Shown here piece by piece: positions 21,367 through 21,499 of a stretch of DNA of 21,499 nt (positions are counted from its first letter, which is position 1; each line of letters opens with the position of its first letter). Source of the DNA: JBDTMC01 sp039934475 (GTDB lineage Bacteria > Acidobacteriota > Terriglobia > Bryobacterales > Bryobacteraceae). Below the pieces are notes generated by a model, which had not been told where the DNA came from, ran no database searches, and saw only the letters and a program-made list of their open reading frames with translations. Both the position numbers and the translations under genes were made by a program. The stretch covers positions 1-21,499 of the forward strand of contig JBDTMC010000079.1 in NCBI GenBank assembly GCA_039934475.1, given 5' to 3'.

Positions 21367-21499
21367 ATTTTCTCCTCATCACACAGACGTTTGACCGGCC
21401 CTGAATTCGACAATGATCGAGGCTGGCAGGTGCTGTACTATCAACCTAAAAAGAGCGGTTGCCATCGTCGGTTATGCCTTCTTGAAGCCGAGAGACGGA

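Noticed and set aside
21379..21465. 28-codon frame on the minus strand just before the YCII gene
   Set aside because: Its stop overlaps the YCII Shine-Dalgarno, which could suggest coupling, but it lacks its own ribosome binding site and the sequence is uninformative. The 133 bp from 21367 to the end otherwise shows no supported feature.

Overview
The window is GC-rich, densely packed bacterial chromosome, and almost every gap is under 200 bp. The gene content is a GMC oxidoreductase with a gluconate-dehydrogenase-type small subunit and a multihaem cytochrome, a PYROXD2-like flavoprotein, a Gly/Tyr-rich secreted protein, a GT2-methyltransferase fusion, and a membrane TIR protein. This suggests an Acidobacteriota member of the Bryobacter/Solibacter type. 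That placement is inferred from gene content only; there is no rRNA or tRNA in the window to confirm it.

Layout. (1) 1-2617, minus strand: a three-gene redox operon. It holds a Tat-exported small subunit, a GMC flavoprotein and a multihaem cytochrome c that runs off the left edge. It looks like a periplasmic sugar or alcohol dehydrogenase passing electrons to haem. (2) 2776-3156, plus: a stand-alone receiver-like protein. (3) 3168-3929, minus: a secreted Gly/Tyr-rich protein. (4) 4011-8434, plus: an overlapping three-gene run of a cytoplasmic molybdopterin oxidoreductase, a small lipoprotein and a polytopic GT-C-like membrane protein. (5) 8435-8913: the only long non-coding stretch. It contains a nested inverted repeat, a good sigma70-type promoter and a leader with a possible 26-codon ORF over two mutually exclusive hairpins. 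It precedes a DksA/TraR-type regulator at 8914-9297, which ends in an intrinsic terminator. (6) 20407 down to 9415, minus: eleven co-directional genes with overlaps or gaps of at most 51 bp. In order of transcription they are a secreted protein, a membrane TIR protein, an SDR-DUF2867 protein, a NicO metal exporter, a PYROXD2-like flavoprotein, a GT2-methyltransferase fusion, a glucose-dehydrogenase-like MDR, a TIM-barrel sugar isomerase, a nucleotide-sugar epimerase, nuoB and pgeF. (7) 20442-20993, plus: a YkgJ-type cysteine-cluster protein, converging on a YCII-family protein (21366-20974, minus).

Functional themes are periplasmic oxidation feeding cytochrome c, sugar or glycan metabolism (epimerase, isomerase, MDR and GT2-MT, chained by ATGA overlaps), and a possible envelope-sensing TIR pair. 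The least explained elements are the secreted-protein/membrane-TIR pair, the leader before the DksA-like gene, and several genes whose -10-like hexamers sit 6-7 nt before the start codon with no Shine-Dalgarno sequence, which suggests leaderless mRNAs.
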